From Streptococcus mitis (GTDB lineage: Bacteria > Bacillota > Bacilli > Lactobacillales > Streptococcaceae), in contig NZ_JPFU01000009.1 of NCBI RefSeq assembly GCF_000722695.1, positions 1-64,000 on the forward strand: a stretch of 64,000 bases of DNA, given 5' to 3'. Positions 46,757 through 55,777 of the stretch are shown piece by piece. The position numbers and the translations under genes are program-made. The notes below the pieces were generated by a model that was given only the letters and a program-made list of their open reading frames with translations, was not told where the DNA came from and ran no database searches. The first letter of the stretch is position 1. Every line of letters begins with the position of its first letter.

Positions 46757-47825
46757 TATTCTTCCAGGCTTGGTAACGGGTATCAATCAATAATTGAGTG
46801 AGGCGTCCCATGGTTTCCCTTTCTTCTGGAGTGAGGGATTGCGCTTGGATAAAGAGATGATGAATGTGTTCAAGTGCCTTGAAGGAAGATAGGTCATTGA
46901 TAGAAGTAATACCAGAATCAAGAATGGTGCCAAAGAAGAGGTCTAAGTAGAGCTGGAGTTCCTCGTCAGGGACTGTGGCCACCCACTCCTTGAAGGTTGT
47001 GTCTACTTGTTGACTATCACTGTTGGTCTTATCCAGTTGAACGAAGTGCTTGTCCTCAATTTGCCAACTAAAGGTATCGTGCTGGGCGATACCACCTAAG
47101 GCAGTACTGTGCACGATGATTTGCTGGTTAGGGATTTCCAGCATCATACCGATAATGGAACCTTGTGGGATGAAGACCTTGGTTCTATCCATTATCCTTT
47201 GATAGCCCTCGGTTTGTGTCAGTTCTTTATGGAGACCAGGCGCATCAAAGGTATAAACTGCTGTGATTTGATTTTGCAAGCTTTGCTCAATTTGACTAGC
47301 AGCATAGATGGCTAGATTTCCTCCCTTGGAATGCCCGGCCAGAATGACCTTCTGCTTAGGATGGTGGGCAAAAAAGTTCTTTAAATAGCGAAGGGCGTGC
47401 TTTTGAGCAGGAATTTCCTTCATATAGGTCAGGTGGAAATCTTCCTTCCAACCAATGATACTATCATCTGTCCCACGAAAGACAATCAGATAGGTATCGA
47501 GAGTGAGGCGGTAGGTCATAGCCGCAAATTGTTTTTGCAGTTCAGGGTCGATGTCGTTGATAAAATGGGAGAGTTTGCAATTTTTGAAGCGTTTGTGTCG
47601 AGCTAATTCATCCAATAATTGGAGCCGATTTTTACTGGTCAACATGTTCGATTCTCTTGGAACCTGAGGTGCTAGGTCTAAAAGTCGCATAGGAGTTGTG
47701 GAGACCAAATTATCAAAGGAGAGATAGGTGATTTCTGTTAAGGCTAGAATATCTAATTCATTCAAAGGAAGGTCGTAAAAGGAATCGTGTGCGACATCTT
47801 TCAGATAATCAAAAATATTGGCCAT
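46752..47825 (-). CDS. DUF2974/Mbeg1-like alpha/beta hydrolase
   Basis: A 357-residue lipase-3-like protein. The nucleophile elbow is 'VILAGHSKGGNLAIYAA' (about residues 163-179). An upstream 'TYLIVFRGTDDSIIGWKEDF' resembles the oxyanion-loop region of class 3 lipases. No signal peptide is present, so it acts in the cytoplasm. Substrate unknown; annotated elsewhere as Mbeg1-like. Alone on the minus strand, divergent from the two-component system. Confidence 0.85.
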   Translation of the reverse strand: MANIFDYLKDVAHDSFYDLPLNELDILALTEITYLSFDNLVSTTPMRLLDLAPQVPRESNMLTSKNRLQLLDELARHKRFKNCKLSHFINDIDPELQKQFAAMTYRLTLDTYLIVFRGTDDSIIGWKEDFHLTYMKEIPAQKHALRYLKNFFAHHPKQKVILAGHSKGGNLAIYAASQIEQSLQNQITAVYTFDAPGLHKELTQTEGYQRIMDRTKVFIPQGSIIGMMLEIPNQQIIVHSTALGGIAQHDTFSWQIEDKHFVQLDKTNSDSQQVDTTFKEWVATVPDEELQLYLDLFFGTILDSGITSINDLSSFKALEHIHHLFIQAQSLTPEERETMGRLTQLLIDTRYQAWKNR

Positions 47826-47952
47826 AAGAACTCCTTTCTGTTTATTTATCTTATCAGATTTCCCTCAAATTAGCTAGTAGGATTGCCTCACTATGTTGGC
47901 TAAAAACAAGCTATGTCAAATTCAGTTTCAGACCTTCGAGCATGGAAAAATC

Positions 47953-47961
47953 TGTTATAAT
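47953..47961 (+). promoter_or_regulatory. Extended -10 promoter of the two-component operon
   Basis: TGT followed by a consensus TATAAT, about 20 bases before the response-regulator start. Confidence 0.6.
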
Positions 47962-47980
47962 AATAGAAAAGGAGGAGCGC

Positions 47981-48658
47981 ATGCACAAGATTTTACTAGT
48001 AGAAGATGATCAAGTTATTCGTCAACAGGTCGGAAAAATGCTCTCTGAATGGGGATTTGAAGTGGTCTTGGTAGAAGACTTTATGGAAGTTTTGAGTTTA
48101 TTTGTTCAGTCGGAGCCTCATCTGGTCCTCATGGATATTGGCCTGCCCTTGTTTAATGGTTATCACTGGTGTCAGGAAATTCGCAAGATTTCCAAGGTGC
48201 CTATCATGTTTCTGTCTTCCAGAGACCAGGCTATGGATATTGTCATGGCAATCAATATGGGGGCGGATGATTTTGTGACCAAGCCTTTTGACCAGCAGGT
48301 TCTTTTAGCCAAGGTTCAGGGCTTGTTGCGTCGTTCCTATGAGTTTGGGCGTGACGAAAGTTTACTGGAATATGCTGGTGTTATCCTTAATACTAAATCC
48401 ATGGATTTACATTATCAAGGGCAAGTCTTGAATTTGACCAAGAATGAGTTTCAGATTTTACGCGTTTTGTTTGAGCATGCAGGCAACATCGTAGCGCGTG
48501 ATGACCTGATGCGAGAACTTTGGAACAGTGACTTTTTCATTGATGATAATACCCTCTCAGTTAATGTGGCTCGTTTGCGCAAAAAATTAGAAGAGCAGGG
48601 TTTGGTGGGATTTATCGAGACCAAGAAAGGGATAGGGTACGGACTGAAGCATGCTTGA
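47981..48658 (+). CDS. OmpR-family response regulator (TCS01-like)
   Basis: A 225-residue regulator. The receiver domain has acidic residues D9/D10, the phospho-acceptor D52 ('LVLMDIGLP') and K101 ('FVTKPF'). A winged-helix DNA-binding domain (about 130-225) has 'LTKNEFQILRVLFEHAGNIV' and the ending 'GIGYGLKHA'. Start 47981 (MHKILL) has a GGAGGAG ribosome site; the upstream ATG overlaps the promoter. It overlaps the kinase gene by eight bases. Position near psaR and thrS suggests the pneumococcal TCS01 counterpart (from memory). Confidence 0.9.
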   Translation: MHKILLVEDDQVIRQQVGKMLSEWGFEVVLVEDFMEVLSLFVQSEPHLVLMDIGLPLFNGYHWCQEIRKISKVPIMFLSSRDQAMDIVMAINMGADDFVTKPFDQQVLLAKVQGLLRRSYEFGRDESLLEYAGVILNTKSMDLHYQGQVLNLTKNEFQILRVLFEHAGNIVARDDLMRELWNSDFFIDDNTLSVNVARLRKKLEEQGLVGFIETKKGIGYGLKHA

Positions 48659-49625
48659 TTGGAAACCATTTTTTCTAGCCTATCTGCGTTCCCGTAGTCG
48701 TCTGTTTGTTTATCTGCTTGCTTTAGCATTTCTAGTTTTGCTTTTTCAGTTTTTATTTGCAAGTTTAGGAACTTACTTTCTCTACTTTTTCCTCTTATGT
48801 TGCTTTGTAACCATCTTATTTTTCACTTGGGACATATTGGTGGAGATGCAGGTTTATCGTCAGGAAATTCTCTACGAGGAGAGAGAAGCCCAGTCTCCTT
48901 TGGAAGTAGCTTTAGCAGAAAAATTAGAAGCGCGTGAGATGGAACTCTATCAGCAAAGGTCAGATGCCGAAAGAAAACTGACGGATTTGCTGGATTACTA
49001 TACCTTGTGGGCCCATCAGATTAAGACTCCAATTGCAGCCGGTCAACTCTTAGTTGCAGAAGTAGCCGACCGTCAATTGAAGCAGCAACTGGAACAGGAA
49101 ATTTTCAAGATTGACTCCTATACAAACTTGGTTTTACAGTATCTGCGTTTAGAAAGTTTCCATGATGATTTGGTCTTAAAGCAGGTTCAAATCGAGGATT
49201 TGGTTAAGGAAATAATTCGTAAATATGCTCTTTTCTTTATTCAAAAAGGCTTAAATGTCAATCTACATGACCTTGATAAAGAAATCGTGACGGATAAAAA
49301 GTGGCTGCTAGTGGTTATTGAGCAAATTATCTCAAATAGTCTCAAGTACACCAAGGAAGGTGGTCTGGAGATTTATATGGAAGGCCAGGAACTCTGTATC
49401 AAGGATACGGGAATCGGGATAAAAAACAGTGATGTCCTCCGAGTCTTTGAACGTGGTTTCTCAGGATATAATGGACGCCTAACCCAGCAGTCATCTGGAC
49501 TTGGACTTTACCTATCCAAGAAAATTTCTGAAGAACTGGGGCACCAGATTCGTATTGAGTCTGAGGTCGGGACAGGAACGATAGTGCGGATTCAGTTTGC
49601 TCAAGTGAACCTAGTCCTTGAGTGA
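48651..49625 (+). CDS. Sensor histidine kinase (TCS01-like)
   Basis: A 324-residue kinase with two membrane segments (about residues 18-60) and almost no extracytoplasmic loop, so it is of the intramembrane-sensing type, which often responds to cell-envelope antibiotics. H-box 'LWAHQIKTP' with H122, N-box 'VIEQIISNSLKYT', G1 'DTGIGIKNSD', F-box 'FERGFSG' and G2 'SSGLGLYLSKKI' are complete. It partners the regulator upstream. No ABC transporter pair of the BceAB type is directly beside it. Confidence 0.9.
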   Translation: MLDWKPFFLAYLRSRSRLFVYLLALAFLVLLFQFLFASLGTYFLYFFLLCCFVTILFFTWDILVEMQVYRQEILYEEREAQSPLEVALAEKLEAREMELYQQRSDAERKLTDLLDYYTLWAHQIKTPIAAGQLLVAEVADRQLKQQLEQEIFKIDSYTNLVLQYLRLESFHDDLVLKQVQIEDLVKEIIRKYALFFIQKGLNVNLHDLDKEIVTDKKWLLVVIEQIISNSLKYTKEGGLEIYMEGQELCIKDTGIGIKNSDVLRVFERGFSGYNGRLTQQSSGLGLYLSKKISEELGHQIRIESEVGTGTIVRIQFAQVNLVLE

Positions 49626-50073
49626 GAAGAGACAATGAGTTTTTACCCAATCTCTTTTTGCTATATTTCAGGATATTTGAAGACTGTTTTTTACAAAACC
49701 AATAATAGAATTTTTAATACGGAATATAGTATAAATACTGGTTCAAAGTGAAGTTTTGTATGCTTTATACTTTTGTTGAGTATAAAATCTATAAACTAAA
49801 GGTGAATTACAAAAATTAATTTGAGATGAAGTGAATTGTAGACTTGGGAAATGTCTCCTATTCGATTTAAGAATGAATCGTTGATACAGGATTAAAAGAA
49901 CTGCAGCTTTCTTTTTATTTTGAATGAGATAGGTGTATATAGATTTGTGTAACTGGTGTAGAACTATTTCCAAGAATTTATTGAATGTATCGAATACACA
50001 CATTCTATTGATTTTGAACCAGTTTTTAATTTCTAAATGTTATAATAGTTTTATCAAGTAAAAGGAGACTGCC
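49626..50073. other. Gene-free stretch with one palindrome and an extended -10
   Basis: AT-rich, no credible gene. TTTATACT/AGTATAAA (49764-49786, 7-base spacer) is a perfect operator-like inverted repeat. TGT plus TATAAT (50038-50046) is a good promoter for the decayed regulator that follows. Confidence 0.4.
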
Positions 50074-50286
50074 ATGATTGGAGACAATATAAAATTCTTA
50101 CGAAAATCACATAATCTGATATAACCAGAATTTTCACGGATTGTGGGTGTGTCACGCAATAGCCTAAATCGTTAGAAAAACTGAAAAAGCTTACTTTCAA
50201 TAGAAGTATTGGAAATATTCATTTTACATCTATCAAAGAAACATGGGATAGACCTATATTTTACAAAATAGCAAATTATATTTTGA
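50074..50286 (+). pseudogene. XRE-family regulator remnant
   Basis: Begins with a good promoter, an AAAAGGAG ribosome site and ATG. The reading 'MIGDNIKFLRKSHNLI' then a stop, then 'PEFSRIVGVSRNSLNR' then stops, then 'SLLSIEVLEIFI' and 'HGIDLYFTK' is a Cro/CI helix-turn-helix protein with several in-frame stop codons. Only a short DNA-binding part remains. It probably once controlled the ABC exporter that starts 135 bases later. Confidence 0.75.
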
Positions 50287-50421
50287 ATGATAGTAAAAAC
50301 GGCAGTACTTGTGTGATTTACAATTATTGCACTCAATGTCTGAGTATCGCACTATCTGAAATAGGGAATAGTAGAGATTGTTCTTCGATATGTAAAAAAG
50401 TATTAGTAAGGAGTATCGTAT

Positions 50422-51933
50422 ATGCTACCATATTTTAAAACTATTAGATGGTATCTCCTCTTTAATTTTCTTTTTGGTGCAATATCGAATATCTGCACTG
50501 CTTTGTTACCGTATTTCACGCAGGCATTAATCAAAGGGGATTATCATGTAGCTCTATATGGCTATTCTATGGCAGTAGCAGGCTATTTGAGTTGTAACTA
50601 TATCCAAATGATACTTGATTGGAAGCAGGGGATTATCTTTTCAACTACTTTGAAAAATGAATGGTTTCAATCACTTTTGGGACTCAGTCACCACGATTTT
50701 AAGCAGAAAACAGTAGCAGAGTACATTTCCTATCAATCTAATGACCTAGATTCGTTGGAAAAGGATTACCTCCCTCCATTGATGAGTTTTATCAAACAAA
50801 TTTTACGTATTATCATTTATGCTTTCATTATTAGCAGAACAATTAATCCTATTGTATCACTGATTTTAATCTTTTCCACTGGAATTAGTATTCAAATTCC
50901 TAAAATCGTTGGGAAGTTGACTGCTAATCGTAGACAGGTTTACTTGAAAAAACAAGGCGATTACTATCGAACTTTGGAGGATTTGCTCATGGGACATCAT
51001 TTGGTAAATAAACTAACTGTGTCGCATTTTTTGAATCAACAAAAGAGTTCTCTAAAGAATTTGCAGGATAAGTATTTTAAGTATGGTTTGACAAAAATTA
51101 CAGGCATCTTATTGACAGGTGTTTCTTTTGAATTCATTAGTCTTGTTCTGTTTATTTATTTAGCCTACTCTCTATCTCACCAGCAACTCGGTATTCCTGA
51201 GGTGGTGGCGAGTTTCGGATATATTAATGCTTTTTCTGAACCAATACAGGAAATCCTTTATGATTTACAAATGTTAGAGTCCGTAAAGCCTGTAATCAAG
51301 AGTTTTCAAAACATTGTTGGGAGACCCGTTTCAGTTCAAGCACCTCAACATTCTTTTGATACGATTACTTTGAAAAACATTTCCAAACAACTGGGAGAAT
51401 CAAAATTAATAATTACTTCCGCTACGATTCAAAAAGGGGATAAAATTGCGCTTATTGGTAAGAATGGGTCTGGAAAAAGTAGTCTTCTCAACATTTTAAA
51501 TGGAACAGATGAAGATTTTGAAGGACAAATTGTGCTAGATGGGCTTGTTTTGGACCATCTTTGGGGAAGATTCGGTATGATTCTGCAACAAGAACATACA
51601 TTTATTTCGAGTTATGAAAATAATGTAACGCTATTCAATAGTTTCAATGAAAAATTCATAGAAGAAGATTTTGAAAAAATTCCACCACAATCCCTGTCAG
51701 GTGGTCAGCAACAACGAATGTATTTAAATCGTGAGAAAAATCGTAAAAATCCATTGCTTATCCTAGACGAACCTTTCTCTGCCTTGGATACTAATCAGTT
51801 TAAAATGGAATTGGAAAGAGTTCTGGAACTACCAAGTGCCGTCATTGTTACTTTACATCGCCAAAACGAATTATTAAGTAAGTTTGACCAAGTTTGGGAA
51901 ATTAAGAATGGAGAACTTGTAATTTTGAAATAG
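50422..51933 (+). CDS. ABC exporter, fused membrane and ATPase domains
   Basis: A 503-residue half-transporter, shorter than the usual 570-600. The membrane domain covers residues about 1-285, with about five or six segments. The ATPase has Walker A 'GKNGSGKSSLL' (about residues 345-355), Q-loop 'FGMILQQEHTFISSY', signature 'LSGGQQQR', Walker B 'LLILDEPFSALD' and switch 'VTLHRQNE'. The stretch between Q-loop and signature is about 20 residues shorter than normal, which may affect function. Substrate unknown; peptide or bacteriocin export is possible. AT-rich with a decayed regulator in front, so probably acquired. Confidence 0.85.
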   Translation: MLPYFKTIRWYLLFNFLFGAISNICTALLPYFTQALIKGDYHVALYGYSMAVAGYLSCNYIQMILDWKQGIIFSTTLKNEWFQSLLGLSHHDFKQKTVAEYISYQSNDLDSLEKDYLPPLMSFIKQILRIIIYAFIISRTINPIVSLILIFSTGISIQIPKIVGKLTANRRQVYLKKQGDYYRTLEDLLMGHHLVNKLTVSHFLNQQKSSLKNLQDKYFKYGLTKITGILLTGVSFEFISLVLFIYLAYSLSHQQLGIPEVVASFGYINAFSEPIQEILYDLQMLESVKPVIKSFQNIVGRPVSVQAPQHSFDTITLKNISKQLGESKLIITSATIQKGDKIALIGKNGSGKSSLLNILNGTDEDFEGQIVLDGLVLDHLWGRFGMILQQEHTFISSYENNVTLFNSFNEKFIEEDFEKIPPQSLSGGQQQRMYLNREKNRKNPLLILDEPFSALDTNQFKMELERVLELPSAVIVTLHRQNELLSKFDQVWEIKNGELVILK

Positions 51934-52223
51934 CTAAATTATAAAGAATAAAACGCATAGTATCAAGGTTCAGGAGATATCGTTTTTCCTTCTTCGGATA
52001 AGGAAACAAAAATTTCTTGCTTCATCTATCTGTTAAATTGAGAGATTTCCTCAGAGAAAGACTGTAAAATTTTTGATATAATGTTAAGGATGGACTGACG
52101 GATATTTAAAAGATAATGTTCAAAAGAATAACAGGTGAGAAGAAAAATATGTAAGATTGGACAGAAGTATCTCTACCATCATCCATGCAGAAACAAGATT
52201 ATATGAAATAAAAGGAGTAACTA
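51934..52223 (+). other. Gene-free stretch with weak terminator and a promoter
   Basis: A weak hairpin (AAAAC...GTTTT, 51950-51988) resembles a damaged copy of the terminator at 37284. TGA plus TATAAT (52074-52082) is an extended -10 for the DUF389 gene, leaving a leader of about 135 bases. Confidence 0.45.
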
Positions 52224-53273
52224 ATGACCGGAAACTATTCAACACGTGAATACCGTGAGAAATTATATGATGATCTTCATGTTCGATTAAGAGATACAGT
52301 GATTTTGATGTGTGCGATTTTTATTGCCTCTATCGGCCTAAATATGAATTCAACGGCTGTCATTATTGGAGCCATGCTGATTTCCCCTCTTATGACACCG
52401 ATTGTTGGACTGGGGTTTGGTTTAGCTATTTTTGATACGCGTTTAATCAAGCAATCTCTAGAGGTTTTATTTACCCAAGTATTGGTTAGCTTGCTTGTCT
52501 CGGCTCTGTATTTCTGGATTTCTCCCTTATCTTATGAAAGTAGCGAATTGATTGCACGAACCTCTCCAACAATTTGGGATGTGCTCATTGCTATTGCTGG
52601 TGGGATAGCAGGTTTCATTGGTTCAAGGAAAAAAGAAGCAAACAATATCGTACCAGGAGTAGCCATTGCAACAGCTCTGATGCCACCTATCTGCACTGCA
52701 GGTTACGGTTTAGCTAATGGAAATGTACGATTTTTATTTGGAGCTCTTTATCTTTTCTTGATCAACTGTGTCTTTATCATGCTAATCAACATTGTTGGAA
52801 CAAGAATTATGATGAGAAAATCTCCCTTAAGTTCATTTAAAGAGCTAAACATTAAAATGAGAATTGGGTTGATATCCTTGATTGTATTATTGATTCTTCC
52901 GGCTAGTTATTCAGCAATTACTTTGACGATAGATCAAGCGCGAAAAGAAGGAATCAAACAGTTTGTAGGAAAAGAGTTCGCCAATCACACGGTCATTAAT
53001 CAAGTCTACAAATCAAGAAACAATGAGTTGGTCTTGACGGTTGTTGGAGATCCGATTTCAGAAGAAGAATTAGAAACGCTCCACCAAAAACAAGCCTCTT
53101 ACGGTATTCAATCTGTTCAATTGAAAGTCAATCAAGTTCATAATTCGACAAAATTAGACAGTGATTCGACCAAGGAATTTTATGAAACCATTAACAAGTA
53201 TATCGATCAAAAACTCTCTGAAAAGGATTCACAAAAAGATCTCGTAAAAGAAAATGAAGCAGACAAGGATTGA
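52224..53273 (+). CDS. DUF389 membrane protein, copy 1
   Basis: A 349-residue protein of the DUF389/TIGR00341 family. About six membrane segments (residues about 28-230) carry 'NSTAVIIGAMLISPLMTPIVGLG' and 'PGVAIATALMPPICTAGYG', followed by a soluble C-terminal domain with 'LTVVGDPISEEELETLHQK' and a charged tail. The function of the family is unknown. It is nearly identical over its whole length to the gene at 54489, so one is a recent duplicate. Confidence 0.88.
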   Translation: MTGNYSTREYREKLYDDLHVRLRDTVILMCAIFIASIGLNMNSTAVIIGAMLISPLMTPIVGLGFGLAIFDTRLIKQSLEVLFTQVLVSLLVSALYFWISPLSYESSELIARTSPTIWDVLIAIAGGIAGFIGSRKKEANNIVPGVAIATALMPPICTAGYGLANGNVRFLFGALYLFLINCVFIMLINIVGTRIMMRKSPLSSFKELNIKMRIGLISLIVLLILPASYSAITLTIDQARKEGIKQFVGKEFANHTVINQVYKSRNNELVLTVVGDPISEEELETLHQKQASYGIQSVQLKVNQVHNSTKLDSDSTKEFYETINKYIDQKLSEKDSQKDLVKENEADKD

Positions 53274-53586
53274 GGACAATGAACTGAATCGGTTTTTACG
53301 CCGTGTTTTTCTTGTATCTTCCTCTTTCTTACTTATAGCAGGTTGTTTTTGATAAATCTAAGCAACACTAAATGATGAAGTGAAAGGGGATGAATCTTTG
53401 ATAGTATTCATTTATTGTGAAATATGATATATTTATTAATTAGATGGATGAATACTTCTAGAGTTAAATATAGCATAATAGGGACAGACTTTTTGGTTTA
53501 TTTTTGTTTGTAGTCGGATTATGAAAGAATATCCAATATTATGCGATAAGATAGAATGTTACAAAAAAGAAAGGGGATGCAATCCG
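53274..53586 (+). other. Gene-free stretch
   Basis: AT-rich, with no clear gene, repeat or terminator. It lies between the first DUF389 copy and the TMEM175-like fragment. Confidence 0.3.
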
Positions 53587-53889
53587 ATGAAGAAAGACAG
53601 ATTAATTGTATTGACAGATGCTGTTCTAGCAATTATTATGACCATCTTGATTTTAGAGTTAGAAAAACCAACAACACCAAGTCTTGAAGCTTTTTGGGAT
53701 TTACGGCAAAATTTCTTTGCTTGTTTTCTTTCCTTTTTCTGGTTGGGATCGTTATGGATGGCACTAAACACATTATGGGAAAAGGTTGAGAAAATTTCCT
53801 CAGAAATTATTTGGTGGAATTTGTTTCTACTCTTGGAGCGGCAGGAGTTCTCTTTGGAGAATTTCATGCCATCCAAGATACCAGTCTGA
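53587..53889 (+). pseudogene. TMEM175/DUF1211-like channel gene, 5' fragment
   Basis: Start ATG 53587 with AAAGGGG ribosome site. 'RLIVLTDAVLAIIMTILIL' and 'FFACFLSFFWLGSLWMALNTLW' are typical of the N-terminal half of bacterial TMEM175-type potassium channels. After 'EIIWWNLFLL' (about 53835) the sequence changes to unrelated residues and stops, so only about 80 of about 200 residues remain. The following DNA codes, in another frame, for the end of a different protein. A deletion probably fused two genes. Confidence 0.65.
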
Positions 53890-54155
53890 ATGATGTGGTG
53901 GACCGGATCTATATAAATGTCAAGGATTTACCGTTTCAGTCCTTGGGAGCTTTAGCTAATATCCTGTCTGATGTTAAGAAGGGACTGATTCAAGACAGTC
54001 ATATCTGGTCTTTCTTCCAGTCATTTTTCAAACAATATCAGTTGATAATCAGCTTAAATCAGATCTATCAGTTTGTCTATCTTTCTCTGATGGAGATCAT
54101 GTCCTATCTTCACTTTGATTATTGGAAAAAACGGCTCGGTCAGGAGCTAGTATGA
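53811..54155 (+). pseudogene. 3' fragment of an unidentified protein
   Basis: An open frame overlapping the end of the TMEM175-like fragment. The coding-like part starts at about 53836 ('GAAGVLFGEFHAIQDTSLND') and runs to '...YWKKRLGQELV'. It has no ribosome site or proper start, so it looks like the C-terminal half of a gene cut by deletion. The family is not recognised. It ends 13 bases before the K+ channel gene and may have been its operon partner. Confidence 0.5.
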
Positions 54156-54168
54156 ATAAGGAGAACAA

Positions 54169-54492
54169 ATGAGACGTTTAAAAATGTTATGGCATATTAT
54201 ACAGGTTACGGGTTTTACTCGGTTTGCTCTGAGTTTTGTGACCTTTGTTTTTGGGTCAGGAGGCGTGCTTTTCCTAGTTGAACCTGCTATCACAAATTAC
54301 GGAGACGGTCTTTGGTATGCTTTTGTGACTTCGACGACTGTCGGCTACGGGGATCTCCTAGCTGTGACCTTGATTGGAAGGATTACCAGTGTCTTCTTGA
54401 CGATTTATGGGCTCATATTTTTTGGCTGTTTATCAGCTGTTATTATTAATTATTATACCGATTTAAATAAGGAAAGAGGAGAGGACAAATGA
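54169..54492 (+). CDS. Small two-helix potassium channel
   Basis: A 107-residue protein with two membrane segments around a pore loop and the K+ selectivity filter T57-V-G-Y-G-D62, preceded by 'LWYAFVTSTT'. It matches the Ion_trans_2 (KcsA-like) family, without an RCK/TrkA-N regulatory domain. It overlaps the second DUF389 gene by four bases, so the two are translationally coupled, hinting at a shared ion or envelope-stress role. Confidence 0.88.
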   Translation: MRRLKMLWHIIQVTGFTRFALSFVTFVFGSGGVLFLVEPAITNYGDGLWYAFVTSTTVGYGDLLAVTLIGRITSVFLTIYGLIFFGCLSAVIINYYTDLNKERGEDK

Positions 54493-55538
54493 CTGCCAAT
54501 TATTCAACACGGGAATACCGTGAGAAATTATACGATGACCTTCATGTTCGATTGAGAGATACAGCGATTTTGATGTGTGCAATTTTTATTGCCTCTATCG
54601 GTCTAAATATGAATTCAACAGCTGTTATTATTGGAGCCATGTTAATTTCACCTCTCATGACACCGATTGTTGGACTGGGATTCGGTTTAGCTATTTTTGA
54701 TACGCGTTTAATCAAGCAATCTCTAGAGGTTTTATTGACTCAAGTGTTGGTCAGTTTGCTTGTCTCGACTCTGTATTTCTGGATTTCTCCCTTGTCTTAT
54801 GCAAGTAGCGAGTTGATCGCACGAACCTCTCCAACCATTTGGGATGTTCTCATTGCTATTGCTGGTGGGATTGCTGGTGTGATCGGTTCAAGGAAAAAAG
54901 AAGCAAACAATATCGTGCCAGGAGTAGCCATTGCTACAGCTTTGATGCCGCCTATCTGTACTGCTGGCTATGGTTTAGCTAATGGGAATGTACGATTTTT
55001 ATTGGGGGCTCTCTATCTTTTCTTGATCAACTGTGTCTTTATCATGCTAGCCAACATTGTTGGAACAAGAATTTTGATGAGAAAATCTCCTTTAACTTCA
55101 TTTAAAGAGCTGAGCATTAAAATGAGAATTGGCTTGATTTCTTTGATTGTATTGTTGATTCTTCCAGCTAGCTATTCGGCAGTTACTCTGACAATAGAAC
55201 AAGCGCGCAAAGAAGGGATCAAACAGTTTGTAGGAAAAGAGTTCGCCAATTATACGGTTATTAATCAAGTCTACAAGTCAAGTAACAATGAATTGGTCTT
55301 GACGGTTGTTGGAGATCCGATTTCAGAAGAAGAATTAGAAACACTCCACCAAAAACAAGCCTCTTACGGTATTCAATCTGTTCAATTGAAAGTGAATCAA
55401 GTTCAGAACTCGCCAACATTAGATAGTGAAGCGACCAAGGAATTTTATGAAAACATTGACAAGTATATTGATCAAAAACTCTCTGAAAAAGATTCACAAA
55501 ACGATCTCGTAAAAGAAAATGAAGCAGACAAGGATTGA
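54489..55538 (+). CDS. DUF389 membrane protein, copy 2
   Basis: A 349-residue protein differing from the copy at 52224 at only a small share of positions, such as T-to-A near residue 26 and F-to-V near residue 130. Same motifs and same charged tail. It has a GGAGAGG ribosome site inside the channel gene. The duplication includes the coding region to its last codon, and downstream DNA differs. Both copies look intact. Confidence 0.88.
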   Translation: MTANYSTREYREKLYDDLHVRLRDTAILMCAIFIASIGLNMNSTAVIIGAMLISPLMTPIVGLGFGLAIFDTRLIKQSLEVLLTQVLVSLLVSTLYFWISPLSYASSELIARTSPTIWDVLIAIAGGIAGVIGSRKKEANNIVPGVAIATALMPPICTAGYGLANGNVRFLLGALYLFLINCVFIMLANIVGTRILMRKSPLTSFKELSIKMRIGLISLIVLLILPASYSAVTLTIEQARKEGIKQFVGKEFANYTVINQVYKSSNNELVLTVVGDPISEEELETLHQKQASYGIQSVQLKVNQVQNSPTLDSEATKEFYENIDKYIDQKLSEKDSQNDLVKENEADKD

Positions 55539-55616
55539 GGATACTGACTTTATCTAACTCATGAAAGTAAATCTTGTGTGGTGGTTTGGTCAATCACTAC
55601 TAGCTCGGATTAAATA

Positions 55617-55720
55617 ATACTCTTCGAAAATCAAATTCAAACCACGTCAGCGTCGCCTTACCGTACTCAAGTACAGCTTGCGGCTAGCTTCCTAGTTTGC
55701 TTTTTGATTTTCATTGAGTA
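55617..55720 (+). repeat. BOX-like element with short centre (variant 1)
   Basis: boxA-like start ATACTCTTCGAAAATC and boxC-like end GATTTTCATTGAGTA, with no boxB; a small dyad GTACTCAAGTAC lies in the middle. Almost identical to the element at 63555. Confidence 0.85.
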
Positions 55721-55727
55721 AAAATAT

Positions 55728-55760
55728 AAAAAGCAACAGCTGAAATAGTTGTTGCTTTTT
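55728..55760. terminator. Bidirectional terminator after thrS
   Basis: AAAAAGCAAC pairs with GTTGCTTTTT. It lies just past the reverse-strand thrS stop codon and also faces the DUF389 gene. Confidence 0.85.
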
Positions 55761-55777
55761 AGCTAGGATTTTATCTC

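Noticed and set aside
53811..53835. Reading 53811-54155 as a complete gene from its first ATG
   Set aside because: There is no ribosome site, the first residues belong to the TMEM175-like fragment in another frame, and the product looks like a C-terminal piece.
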